Positions 20,483 through 31,775 of a stretch of DNA of 64,000 nt are shown here, one piece after another. The notes below the pieces were generated by a model. That model was given only the letters and a program-made list of their open reading frames with translations, was not told where the DNA came from and ran no database searches. The position numbers and the translations under genes were made by a program. Positions within the stretch are counted from its first letter, which is position 1. Each line of letters starts with the position of its first letter. Origin of the DNA: Lottia gigantea (taxonomy: Eukaryota; Mollusca; Gastropoda; Lottiidae); contig NW_008710397.1 of the NCBI RefSeq assembly GCF_000327385.1, forward strand, positions 1,325,178 through 1,389,177. Reading direction: 5' to 3'.

Positions 20483-22464
20483 CAAGCATATGATGATGAA
20501 AATTGGTTCCTATTGATTGCTGATCTGATGAATGGAAAGAATTTCTACGTGTCTGAGACCCTTTAAGTCAATGTTAAATACGGGATTCTATCAATCTATC
20601 TTGTGGACTACTGACAAGCGACAACCTCCACACACAGCTTAATCCCTTTTCAATTTTAGTTAACATGATATCAAAGATACAGGAATCTTATTGAAGATGT
20701 TGCTTTCACCACCCTTCATAAATCAATGTTGTGTCTTTATTGGGTATTAAGCTTCTACCACAAGTTGACTTTAAACATTATATTGGAATCGAAGACTGTT
20801 TCAACTTGGAATTGAACTGTCTTATTGTCTGTCACTCATCACAGCTAACTTAATCCTGTATAATAGAGTAAAAGAACACACTTGAAGATGCTGTTTCATT
20901 TCTATGTCATGAGAACAGGGTGAAAAAAGCTCTTGTCAAGTCAGAGATGTCTGAGTGGGTAAATTCTGTGTAATCAACTTTTGTTGTCCATGGCTGTCAC
21001 TGTGTCTTGAGAACCATTTTGTGATTCAGTAGGAAATGTCTCCCAGCTATTTTCCCTCAGGCTCTATCCTGAAAAGACATGGAACCTTAACTAGAATATC
21101 TCTCTAATTATGATCAACACAACATATGGTGCACATAATAGAATTCAAGTCTTAATTAGATATCAGGAAGGAAAGGGTTTAAATTCTGCAAGATGTACTA
21201 GCCTAAAATGATCACACAAAAATAGATTTCACTCATGGTTTAAAATTGTAGCAAATGATGAAATTTTTTTTAAATAAGATATAAAGTATTTTTGGTATTA
21301 ATAGATTAGGATTTCTTTCATCTGTCAACTTTTTACTATGATTTCTGTGGCCCATTAAAACACATGTTCGGTAACATGTATGTCCATGGACTTAATTACA
21401 AAATGTATGAAACTTCTGTGTTTCACTATAGCAGGTCAACTTGGTAAAAGGGGCTGAGTTTATAAATATTCATGATGTCACATGTTTTTCAAACTGGTCA
21501 ATCAATACATTCTATATGGTCATTTTTACAGTTTGTTTCTTTAGATATGAACACACTCATTCAGCCTTTGAATATTATATGAGTAAGGGTTTTTGATTGG
21601 ATAAAATTTTGGTAAAATGAACTGCAGTTTTATGTTTCAAAATTGGTTTAGATGTTTATGAACTTTACCTTTAATAAATATTGTATAAGGCAAGCTTACT
21701 CTTACAGAAAAGTTTATACAAGAATGAGACTGGGTTCTGCAAATCTTCGTGCATTTTAGAGGGTCCACATTACTGATATTGTTTATTTGTTATCTTTATT
21801 GGGTGTTGTTTGTCTTCATTAGCAACATAAAAAACTATGTTAATTCATCATTCAGATTTGGAATAGATACTGTATATTATTATGAGGGTTGGACAAAAAG
21901 TTTTAGGTCTAAATAACTAATAATTATCGGACATAGATAAGCATAGTGCAGCTTATTGTGCTTTGACTGTATTATAACTGCAACGATTGAGTCAAATAGA
22001 TCCAAAAAATAAGATTTCTGAGAGCTGTGATCAAGTTTTTGACATTGGAAGGAATTGCCCCAATATATTCAATGTGTATGGCAAGAATGCTTTGTAACAG
22101 TCAGCCCTTTGTGTTAAACTATATGCTTACAAACTGAAAATAGTTGCATGTAAATGAGAGCTTTCCATATTCAGTTCCATATGAGAAGTGTATTGCAAAG
22201 AAGGGAGATTATGTGGAAAATATACCAGCAAAAGCAATTTCAAATCTATTTGTTTTATCTAGCCTAAAACTTTTTGACCAACCCTCTTATGTTGTACTTT
22301 TTCTGTTAATTTATTTGTGTCCTGTAATACAAGCAGACACACTTATTAATTTCAGTCAAGTGCTTTTGATAGCTGTCCAAAATGCATGTAAAAATGACGT
22401 AAATTAAAACAATCCCTTTTGTAAAATAAGACTTAATGATAAACCTTATCGTTTGTAACCAGGT
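20483..22464. other. Intergenic, nothing recognised
   Basis: About 2 kb without SINE or MITE copies that I could match and without a convincing exon. An 87-codon frame at 22144-22407 looks random. Confidence 0.45.
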
Positions 22465-22809
22465 TAAAGGGACAGTTGCGCCATTATGTGGGGTGGATTT
22501 GAGTCTTGAATACATTTAAAAAGTCTTCAGAAGAAGTAGAAATGGAAGAAAATTGCATATTTCCTTCAAAAATATCTCAAACTAGGAATTTCCTTTCTAT
22601 TTTTCTATATATGTCTTTTCTATATATCACATAGTATCTTGTCATTTTCACTTTCAAACATGAGTAATTCTGGACACACATGGATTTGAAGGCTCTAAAT
22701 TTGATGGTGAGCTGTGAATATTATTACTGATTGGCTTAGCTAAAAAAAAGTCCTGTTTCTGAGACTAAAGTATGATTGATCAAAACAATTAGTACATCTG
22801 TCCCTTTAA
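22465..22809 (-). mobile_element. F4 MITE, full length
   Basis: TTAA-bounded (22465-22468, 22806-22809) with ends AGGGACAGTTGCGCCATTAT and ACATCTGTCCCT. The body carries GAGTCTTGAATACA, AGTCTTCAGAAGAAG, TATATGTCTTTTCTATATAT, AATTCTGGACACACATGG and GGTGAGCTGTGAA. No frame. Confidence 0.92.
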
Positions 22810-24163
22810 AGTATTTTTTTTTTCCTTTTATCTGTAGCGACCTGAATTACTGAATCTAGTCACGCAACTTGGAGCAAGTTTTGTCAGTGCATTTATTTTA
22901 TATGTACCCAAGATTACGATGTGTTACAGCATGTCAGTTTAACCTAGGAGAAGACATTTACACATGTAACTCAGTGAATTAACAAAAACATGATAACCAC
23001 AAAGAAACTTGTTATACAACTTCTAATCTACCTGATATTCAAAAGGAATATTGTAGTTAAAGAGTAAAATGCTTGCATTATTAAATGTTCAAGTTGTATG
23101 ACATTTTGATCTTTGAAATCTGAGCATAGTATATAGCTATGATAATGCCCTTTCAGGTTCTTTAATAACTATGTTTTATTTCTGTTGAAAAGTTGAAGTT
23201 TCTTATGCATTATGTATGATATTTTATTGAATTTCACTATCGAATTCACTAAACAAGCACTTACTCATAGCTTAATTTATGGTTTCATATTAATCATTTC
23301 CTTATAGATTAATAGTTAGTAATACCCTTTTTATCAACTTTTTTGGTTAGATAAAAACCTTTTGAATAGGGCCTTAATCTTGTTGAATAAAAGAGTTATA
23401 CTGTACCAGCTGATACCAGTTCATAGATTAGTTGTTAGTATCATTGTGCAAGTTTTGCAACTTTTTGCTCAAATAAGTAAGCCCTACTATGGTGGGTACC
23501 AGATCATGTTCATTTTTCTTGAATGCCTGATGTCACCATGCAATTTGGTTTGTCAACAAACATCCCATCTGTAGAGTCAGCTTATCTTACAATGTTTATT
23601 TGGTATATTTTTTATTAGCCTTTATTATTCAGAGCCAACTTCAGCCTTCTTGAAGACATGTCTGTTTGATGACACAGCCAATCAAATTCCTGTCCTCTCC
23701 AATGTTGGGATTTTGTGAAGCAAACAAAAGGTGTATTCCGATAAGCATTCCACACTAAATGCACCTTAATTTCTGTAAGAAAGTGAACATTATTGACCAT
23801 GATTTAAAAGTTTAGGTCCTTTCACCCTTTCAAGGACTCAGTATATGTCATCATTTCTTTTTGAGCTGAAATGTCCTTAAAACCCATCAAATACATAGCG
23901 AATGTTATGATTTCATCAAAACGTGACATTTCTTGACATACTTCCTTTAAATTGAAAATTTTAATTTGCTGGGAAATAAAACTCTTCATAATTGACAAAA
24001 ACTCATTTTAATAATACTTCATGGCAGCTGGTATAGAAATCAATGCAAAAATTTAGAATAATGATTTCTGACTAAAAAAAGTCAAGTCTGCAATATCAGT
24101 GAATGAACAATATGTAAAATAATTATTTCTAAAAGATGACAGCTTGAAATGCAATCTGTAGTA
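22810..24163. other. Intergenic, nothing recognised
   Basis: Unique-looking AT-rich DNA; short open frames only. Confidence 0.5.
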
Positions 24164-24837
24164 TTAAAGGAAAAGGTTTGTCATTTGAATCTTGAATATA
24201 TGTATATAGTTTTCAGAAGTACTAGAATTGTATAAGAATCTTCAAAAATATCTCAAACTAGAAATTTCACTTTCTATTTCCATATATGTCTTTTCTATAT
24301 ATCGTGGGTGAGCGCTTGAAACCTTGTATAAAGATATATGACGCGAAATTACTTTTCTAAAAAACGCAAAAACTATTTGTACGCGTATTTTGTTAAAATC
24401 CTTTTTTTTTTACCGCTATATGTGGGTTTCATTCTTTGAATAATTTAAACCTTGTATAACAATTTAAGTACTCTGGCCTATACAACCAATAACTCGTATA
24501 ATAGGTTTTTCTTTTTCATCTGCAGAAAAAGGAACATTGAACCTCGTATAATATAATATAATACAAGGTTTTAAATCTGACTGTTTATATATGTGTTATT
24601 TAATTAGAGGTTTTGATCATAAGATCTGCGCTTTTACGAGCTTTCAAACGTTACCAAAAAGTCAAAATAACCAAGTATTGCATGTACGAGGTTTCAAGCG
24701 GTCGACCATGATATGAATTCTGAAATTTCGACGGTGAGTCGTGAACAACGTATGATTAATTCAGCTAAATAAAATCCAGTTTCTGAGATCAAGGTAGCCT
24801 ACAATTGATCAAACGGATGGTGAATCTCTCCCTTTAA
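24164..24837 (-). mobile_element. F4 MITE interrupted by another element
   Basis: TTAA-bounded F4 copy (24164-24167, 24834-24837) recognisable on both sides: AATCTTGAATATATG and CTTTTCTATATAT on the left, AATTTCGACGGTGAGTCGTG and AATCTCTCCCTTTAA on the right. A foreign block of about 414 bp sits at about 24300-24714, and about 70 bp of F4 next to it is missing. Confidence 0.85.
24300..24714. mobile_element. Nested ~414-bp inverted-repeat element in F4
   Basis: Terminal inverted repeats of about 26 bp: left ATCGTGGGTGAGCGCTTGAA then ACCTTGTATA; right GTACGAGGTTTCAAGCGGTC then GACCATGAT, its complement. Inside, AACCTTGTATAA, AACTCGTATAATAGG and AACCTCGTATAATATAATA recur as sub-terminal copies of the end motif. 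The CpG and base composition differ from the host F4. No frame; no relative seen elsewhere in the window. Confidence 0.78.
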
Positions 24838-25481
24838 GAAGTATATATTGGAAAACCATTCATGTTGAATTATATACTTTAAATAAAGATTACAGATGTT
24901 ATGGTGAACATCTGGTTGCTAACATCTTGGTTTATTTCAGTAATACATAGTAACCTTGGCATTTCTTATTATCAAGGTAACAATCTGCTATATATATATA
25001 TATATTCCACTACCATTGGTACATTATTGGCACCATGTGGAATTAAGTTCCTGCAAAATTTATAAAGAACTTACACTAATCCTGTGATGGAATATTAGAA
25101 GCACAAGTTTTAGATAAATTAAACAATTATTATAGATAGATAGGTATTCTATCATCTGAATAGGTCAATAATCTTTCATTAAAAGGTTTGAAACAATGGT
25201 GAATGATTCATGGGGAACAGACTTTTGAAAAGAACATCAGCATTATGTCAAAAAGACACTGTCATGCCATATCTTTTGACTTTTACAGATTGAACTGAAA
25301 AAATTATTGATGAATGAAATGCTTCAACATTCTTCTTCTTCAACCCACACGAGAACTCTGAAAATCAATTTATATTTCATAGCTTTTTGGACATGTGTAA
25401 ATTATTTTGAGTCGCAATGTCCCCACTTCTAGAATATTTCTTGTGGTCCTCACATAAAAGATTTGCTATCACTGTCTTCAC

Positions 25482-25813
25482 CAGGGCTGGGTATCGAATC
25501 ATTTATCAATGGCAGACTACAGATCAATAATTCAATTGTAAAAACCCTATAAATACTAAATTTAAAAACATACCAAAATTCTTAATTTCATGGCTTATTT
25601 TTGCATCATAGAAGTATATTAAATAAGTTATTATAATTTATTGTGGGCAAGTTATGTGCTGAAGGGAACCTATGTGGAAGAGATTACTACTTGTCAACAG
25701 GACAGTGGAGAAAATGTAACATATAATCGATTAAGAAATTTAACAATCGATAATCGAAATTATAAATTCCTAGCGACAATAATCGATTATTTCGATCATT
25801 TTACCCAGCACTA
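25482..25813. mobile_element. hAT-like MITE, 332 bp
   Basis: Exact 8-bp target duplications GTCTTCAC (25474-25481 and 25814-25821) flank ends CAGGGCTGGGTATCG and TTTACCCAGCACTA. The interior is rich in ATCGATTA-type words (AACAATCGATAATCGAAATT, AATAATCGATTATTTCGATC). No transposase. Confidence 0.92.
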
Positions 25814-25862
25814 GTCTTCACAAGCCCATTAACACAGGAAAATAAAACTAGGCCCAGTTCTC

Positions 25863-26190
25863 TTAAAGGGACAGATAGACCAATCATACTTAAGTCTAAG
25901 AAACTGGAATTTTTTTAGCTAAGCCAGTAATGGTGTTCACAGCTCACCGTCGAAATTTGACCATTCAAATCCATGTGTGTCCAGAATTATCTGCGTTTGA
26001 ATGTTAAAATAACGACTCATCAAATTAAGATACTCTGTCATATATAGAAATAGTGAGTAGAATTCCTAGTTTGAAAAATTTTTAAAGGAATTATATGATT
26101 TTCGTATATTTATAGTACTCCTGAAGACTATTTACAAATATTCAAGACTAAAATCAACCCCCCAAAATGGCGCACTAGCTGTCCCTTTAA
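25863..26190 (+). mobile_element. F4 MITE, full length
   Basis: TTAA at 25863-25866 and 26187-26190, with AGGGACAGATAGACCAATCA and GGCGCACTAGCTGTCCCT as ends. The order is TTCACAGCTCACCGTCGAAA, CATGTGTGTCCAGAATTATC, TTAAGATACTCTGTC, AGTACTCCTGAAGACTATTT. It is one of the best-kept copies. Confidence 0.93.
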
Positions 26191-27176
26191 ACATTCATTT
26201 TATTTCATTTGCTAATAATGCTATGACTTCTTTTGATCAGTAGAAATTGTAAGAAATAACAGATGAGCTCTAGGCAATTAAATAGTATTAAAAAACCGAA
26301 ATATACAGAAGAATATTCTCATTGTTGATTTTTCACTCATGTTCAGTGAGTAAGATTACTTTGCTCAAAGGCCTAAAGACCATTTTTTGTAAAAGTAATC
26401 CCTATGTCCATAACTGACTGTCCTGATGAAGTTTGGATACCTATTCGCTTTGTTAGGAAAACGACCTATGTTTGAATGTTAATTCCATTTTTTTGTCATG
26501 TTGATTGAAATTTAGGAACTATTTCTGTCAATTGCTGTTTATTATTAAGAAATTATTTTGGGAGTTTTTGTTCTATTGCCATAGTGTGATATTTTGGATT
26601 CAGGTTCTATTATGTAAACAGTTCTAGTCAAAATATAGCTACATAATGAATTTAACATATATTCACAGAATGAAGTGTTACAAAACATAGGCCTACTTTT
26701 GACAGTAGACTTACTCTCTGACTATACTGAGCTGAGAATGGAATTTTGTCTCAGATTTCATTATTTTTCAAATTAAATTTTCATTACATTCTATGTCTTA
26801 AAATGTCTTTAGGTCCATAGAAATAAAAAGTTTGGAAATATTACATTTATATAAATGAAAGAAATTTCCTGTGAAAGAGACCCACATTTCGTAATGAAAA
26901 TTCCCCTCTGTAAAATCATATTTTCAAATGATAATTTTTTCATTGGTTGGCATTTTGATCAACACAAAAACAATCTTAGAATCTAAGTACCATTTTCAAG
27001 TTGATATTTAAATTCATACAGATATAATGGGATTAAATGGGATTCTGTAAATATTGTTGTCAGATAGTAAAAAGTCACAGATGCCAATTATGTCTCCTGT
27101 GCCAATGCTTTCTGTTCACAGCCTGAGAGAAAGCTTTGAGTTGTTGATTGAATATATTGTATGGAAAGAAGAGATA
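26191..27176. other. Intergenic, nothing recognised
   Basis: AT-rich unique sequence; no exon or repeat matched. Confidence 0.5.
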
Positions 27177-27471
27177 TTAAAGGGATTGTAAAGAGGTTTT
27201 CTAAATTATTTTTATGTGTATTGCTGACACTGATAACATCAATTTGCACCATTCCAATTTTCAATCAGACGTCTGTGGTTCCTGCAATTCTGCTAAAACC
27301 AATTGTTGATGATGTCACTAAATGCGAAATATGCATCATCCTTAGTGACATCATCAAACACTTACTTTTAGTGGAATTGCAAACGTCTGACAATTTGCAG
27401 GGTGAAAATTGATGCTATCAGTGTCCCCAATATACATATAATATTTAGAAAAACCTCTTTACTTTCCCTTG
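27177..27471 (+). mobile_element. F3 hairpin MITE
   Basis: Begins TTAAAGGGATTGTAAAGAGG and ends AACCTCTTTACTTTCCCTT. The arms hold CAGACGTCTGTGGTTCCTGC and TAGTGGAATTGCAAACGTC. The central TGACGTCA seen in other copies is here TGATGTCA. An 83-codon frame inside is a by-product. Confidence 0.92.
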
Positions 27472-27713
27472 AAAAGAAAATGAGACCAGTTCACAACTAG
27501 ACCTAATGTTTGTAAAGTATTATTCTACAACAATAGTATGTACATGTGTCAATTGTTATTCTGACGTTAAAGATACCATTTACAGTTCAAACTATGTCTT
27601 GGTTATCAGTAAGAACACAGTAAGAATGTCAAAATGACCTATGTTTTATATAATGCCTTGTACTGCATGCATGTTTATTTACCACTATCATTGCAAATAT
27701 CATTACATCTAAC

Positions 27714-27815
27714 TTAAAGAGACAGTTTCACCATCTGTTTGACCAATCATACCTTAGAATTTTTAGCCAAGCTAATCAGTAATAGTGTTCACAGCTCACC
27801 GTTGGAATTTGAGCA
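27714..27815 (+). mobile_element. F4 MITE, left end only
   Basis: TTAAAGAGACAGTTTCACCA, then TTTGACCAATCATACC, GCTAATCAGTAATAGTGTTC and ACAGCTCACCGTTGG, then unrelated sequence. Confidence 0.85.
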
Positions 27816-29287
27816 AAAATACCATTTAAAAGACGACTTGTATTTTCAAACTATGGGAACTTTCTGCAATCATATGACCCTATTTATTTCAAGTCAGTCA
27901 ATCAAATGTTTTCCAGTTTGTTAGGTCATCAAGAAAAACATCTAGAACAGGTTTAACTTTATTTTTTCACCTTAATTAAGAAATATAACCAAAATAAGTT
28001 TTGAACTTTGTCATAGTTTGGTTTCTTTTGGCATTTATTATCATCTGTAGGTCTTCAGAACATCAAATATTGCAGAAACCATTATGAAAGGGGGTTATTA
28101 ATATCTTAAAATCAAAGGTTCAAATTATATCATTGTTATCTATATACAATGGAGGTAATAAGAGTTAAATTGTTCCTTTAACAGAAGACATGACAAATGT
28201 GTGTGGAATATAATAGTTGCCTGTTAAACAACTAACTATTCTTAAGTCAGTGATGTAATCACTACTAGTCCTATAGTTGAGAAAATTGCCTATAATTTAA
28301 GACAAGAGTGAGAGAAATCATTCATTATGTATGGATTTGTATTTGATAGTTTCCTCAAGAGAGGTAGAAATTGGCCAATTTAATCATGAAAACCTATACT
28401 TTAACTTGGTTATAATGGTCCTTTTCATTCCCTGATCATATAGAAAACCAATCTTGTATTCGTAGTAAGGAGTATTAGTTTTAGGCAAAGAAAATTGAGT
28501 TGAATAAAAAAAGAAATCCCTGATGTATACCAGATTCCATGACTATTAAACATGTTTTTCTACCAAGAATTTTTATTGGATTTAGTTTTTCCGTGCAGTG
28601 TCAATCAGATATGGAACTAGATCACATTGGAAGATAATTTGAGAAATTGCTTATTGACTCACTCTATCAGAATTAAACTTCATTGTCAAATCTAGACACA
28701 TAGATGGACTTCTGAATTAAATTTTGAAATGAAAAAAACTCGTGGAGAAAAGTAAATTATTTTAGATTTCACAAGTCATTCCAGTTGATTCAATTTTGTC
28801 ATCTTCGTACGTATTCGTTATCATTGGAGAAAACTGACACGATATAAAAGGAGGGATGTTCAAAAGGTTTATAGACTTATTCAACAGTTTGTTGTTTCAA
28901 TACACCATTGACGCTGTTTTTATACGCCCACATCTCTTTAGGCATCAATAATGTGCTATTCTGTTGTCGACGCTGATTTCTTGATCCTTCTAAAGTACTT
29001 CACATTCTCATTGGTTCATCTTCATCTTCTGAATAACTAAAGTGTGATTTCAGTTTTTTAAATGAGTTGACATTTGTTGAAACATCTGCCTCTATTCCAG
29101 TCTCTGATAGCTAGTGAATGTTCTCCATTAAAGTAGGGTTTGAATCACTAGGATCTGTTTTATGGATATTTTTGCACCTCTGAAGTTGCAGGTATTCTTT
29201 GACAATTTTATTTACCAGTACATATTTATTTACTTTGAATAAAGTAACCCTGATACTGAAGCATCACTGCTACTTTCATTTTCACTT
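27816..29287. other. Intergenic, nothing recognised
   Basis: Unique AT-rich sequence; no convincing exon. A weak TATACGCCCACATCT word at 28921 recalls the mollusc repeat at 4394 but is too short to call. Confidence 0.45.
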
Positions 29288-29295
29288 GACCCTTG

Positions 29296-29652
29296 GGAGT
29301 CGCGGTGGCTCACATGCTCTATAACCTGAAGATCCAGGGTTCAATACCAGCATAGGTCAAGATAATACCTTCTGATTTTTCAACCCAGTGTCTCTCTGTC
29401 AATGATGCAGGTTAGAGGGGCTGGAAAAAGCGTCTAGACGTTCGGATGGGACAATAAACCCAGGAACCGTATGCTACAAGCTATACATATTAAAGATCTC
29501 TTGACAGTTGGAAATCGAGAAAGAGCAGGTTAATGATGTTGTCCTGGGACAATTTCACTCATTGTACTCTGCATGGTGTTGCCCGTCTTCATTAGCCCAT
29601 ATAGTGCAGGAAAATAGAATGAAAACTCCATTTATGTCATTTCACTTCCCTT
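29296..29652 (+). mobile_element. tRNA-derived SINE, full length, older
   Basis: The head GGAGTCGCGGTGGCTCA, B-box GATCCAGGGTTCAATACC and body TTCGGATGGGACAATAAACC are clear, and the tail reaches TTATGTCATTTCA. Target duplications GACCCTTG lie at 29288-29295 and 29653-29660. It is more diverged than the copy at 4636, with about 15 bp lost in the A-box region. Confidence 0.92.
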
Positions 29653-29660
29653 CGACCCTT

Positions 29661-30586
29661 GATCCTCGAATGGGCACAGAGTTTTTTGATGACAAGATAA
29701 GCCTCATTATAAAAAAACTTTGATGGAACTGCAAACATGGCATAAATGATGTAGGGGGATTATGTTTGTGTGACTGAACTACAAAAATATCAATCTTTCC
29801 AAATATATAGACATTTTGTGGATTTATGATAAATATATATGTTTAAAAACCCTGCATATTCTGAGGTAAGGCAAAATCCCCTAAAAACAGAGCAAGATTT
29901 TTCTGATCCTACAACATCAGACAACTGTCTAAATAAGCCATCAGAGGCTGATGTTTCGGACTACTTTGACCTAAACAGATTGTATCACACATGGTCTTAA
30001 TGTTTTGAAAGTCTTGTGATGCCAGGTCTGGTGAGTAAAGATTTAAAACCAAAACCAATGTTGACAGCTTCAGTTACTCCATATTGAACAGTGTGAATAT
30101 TGTCTAGCCAACATGTCAGACTAAAACACAGTATTTGGCTAGGATAGAAAATTTGCTGCAGTTTATTTGTTATTTTGAGAAGTAGATATTTATTGAGTTT
30201 GATGGGTTTCATTTTTTAAGAAATCATGCCAAATACATGAAATAAGTCAGATCCCAATATCTTTAAAATTATTATTTTTCAAACAAAAAATTAGGAAATA
30301 ACCAAATTCATACAGTTTGTTTTTAAGATGTGAATTTATTTTCACAATGAAAGATATTTCCTCTTGATACATAACCAAGTAATCTGAACAATATTTCAAA
30401 TTTATTTGATTGAAATCCATCCATTGTATATTTGGAGATTCTAAATAATATCTGCAACCGAAAACCAAAATATTTTATTTTGTTTTCCACTAATTTTAAG
30501 TTTAAAAAGTAAGTTTCATGCATTTAAACAACTTTTGATGAGATTAAAATGGTGGATTAGATAATAATAACAATTGATAATGAATG
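29661..30586. other. Intergenic, nothing recognised
   Basis: Overlapping minus-strand frames (30247-30523) of 66-73 codons show no domain; no repeats matched. Confidence 0.5.
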
Positions 30587-30722
30587 TTAAGGGACAGGTT
30601 CGCCATCCTTGACATCAATCATTCCTTAGTGTTAAAATCAGGAATTTTTAAGCTAAACTAAACAGTAATAGTGTTCACAGCAAACTGTCGAAATGGAGTC
30701 TTCAAATACATTTGCGTGATAA
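30587..30722 (+). mobile_element. F4 MITE, left part
   Basis: TTAAGGGACAGGTTCGCCAT, then CAATCATTCCTTAGTG, AACAGTAATAGTGTTCACAG and AACTGTCGAAATGGAG, then decays. Confidence 0.82.
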
Positions 30723-30929
30723 AGTCAAATTTTAGCTAATCATAGGAAATATTAAATTGGAAAATGACTTACAAACCCAAATGAGATACCGCTTAATGGA
30801 CCTTGAACTTAAAACTCTAACTCAGGTTATATGTGAATTATTACAGACATCTGATCTACTTGGGATAATTATCTTAGATCATTTTGTTAGCTTTGATACT
30901 CTCAAATGGAGATGTGGACAAGTATTCCT

Positions 30930-31090
30930 TTGCACCCATCTGTTGGTCCATCCATATTGTTGTAGAAATAATACAGGCTGCAGTTTTTATCTGATCTTGA
31001 AACTTGGCATGCATGTATATATATTGATGAGATCTTGATCAAGTTTGAATATAGGTTTTGGAGTTATTGCCCTTGACTTTGTAAAAAACA
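30930..31090 (-). repeat. GGGCAATAACTC-type repeat, diverged copy
   Basis: Minus strand reads CAAGGGCAATAACTCCAAAA followed by a CAAACTTGATCAAGATC segment and a TGCATGCCAAG word, the layout of the dispersed mollusc repeat near 4394. It is too diverged for exact limits. Confidence 0.5.
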
Positions 31091-31548
31091 AACATCACAT
31101 TTTGCTTGTAAACATGATAGAGGTTACAGTTCCCTTATCTTTTCGACTATTTTCTTGGTGTTTCATTTTCATATACTGACAGTAGTTTTGACTTTGTTAG
31201 ATATGTCCAACATAAAGAGACATATGTTGTTGACATTCTTAAACTTTGTTCACATAAAGTTCATATATACCTTCACTTAATTTTATATTCAGTGACCTGG
31301 AAGGTATTTGACTTAATTTTGACCACGCTAGGAACTTAACAATTAACTTAATTTTTCAAATGAGTTTCACCTAATTAACTAACTGTTAAAAATCTATTTT
31401 TAAAGGAAAATTGCTTTATAATGACTAGGTAGTAAGTAGGGGCCTAGGGTAAAGAGATTAATATTTATAAGGTTTATTAAATAGGTAATTGCTGGTTATT
31501 TACACAAATGTCCTGGTCTTTTCAACTTGATTCAATGCCCTTATTTTA

Positions 31549-31775
31549 AAGGAATACTACCTCTTAAAATGAATATAGAATTTAACTTCTCAAAGTTGTT
31601 ACTCTCATTGACCAGGTTTTATTCCATTAAACAAATTATATTACCTGTATTTATATGTGTTATAAGCATCATGATTTTATAATAATTCATTGTAAATTAT
31701 CTGATATTTTTCACAAATTTTTAGGCAAATTTTTTATGTATATAAACATTTTGTTGGTCATCCTAAGGTATTAGA
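31549..31775 (+). mobile_element. F5 MITE, diverged or shortened
   Basis: Left end AAAGGAATACTACCTCTTAA then AATGAATATAGAATTTAA matches the F5 starts at 39503 and 45191. A right-end-like GGTCATCCTAAGGTATTAG lies at 31755-31775. The middle does not align well. Confidence 0.6.
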
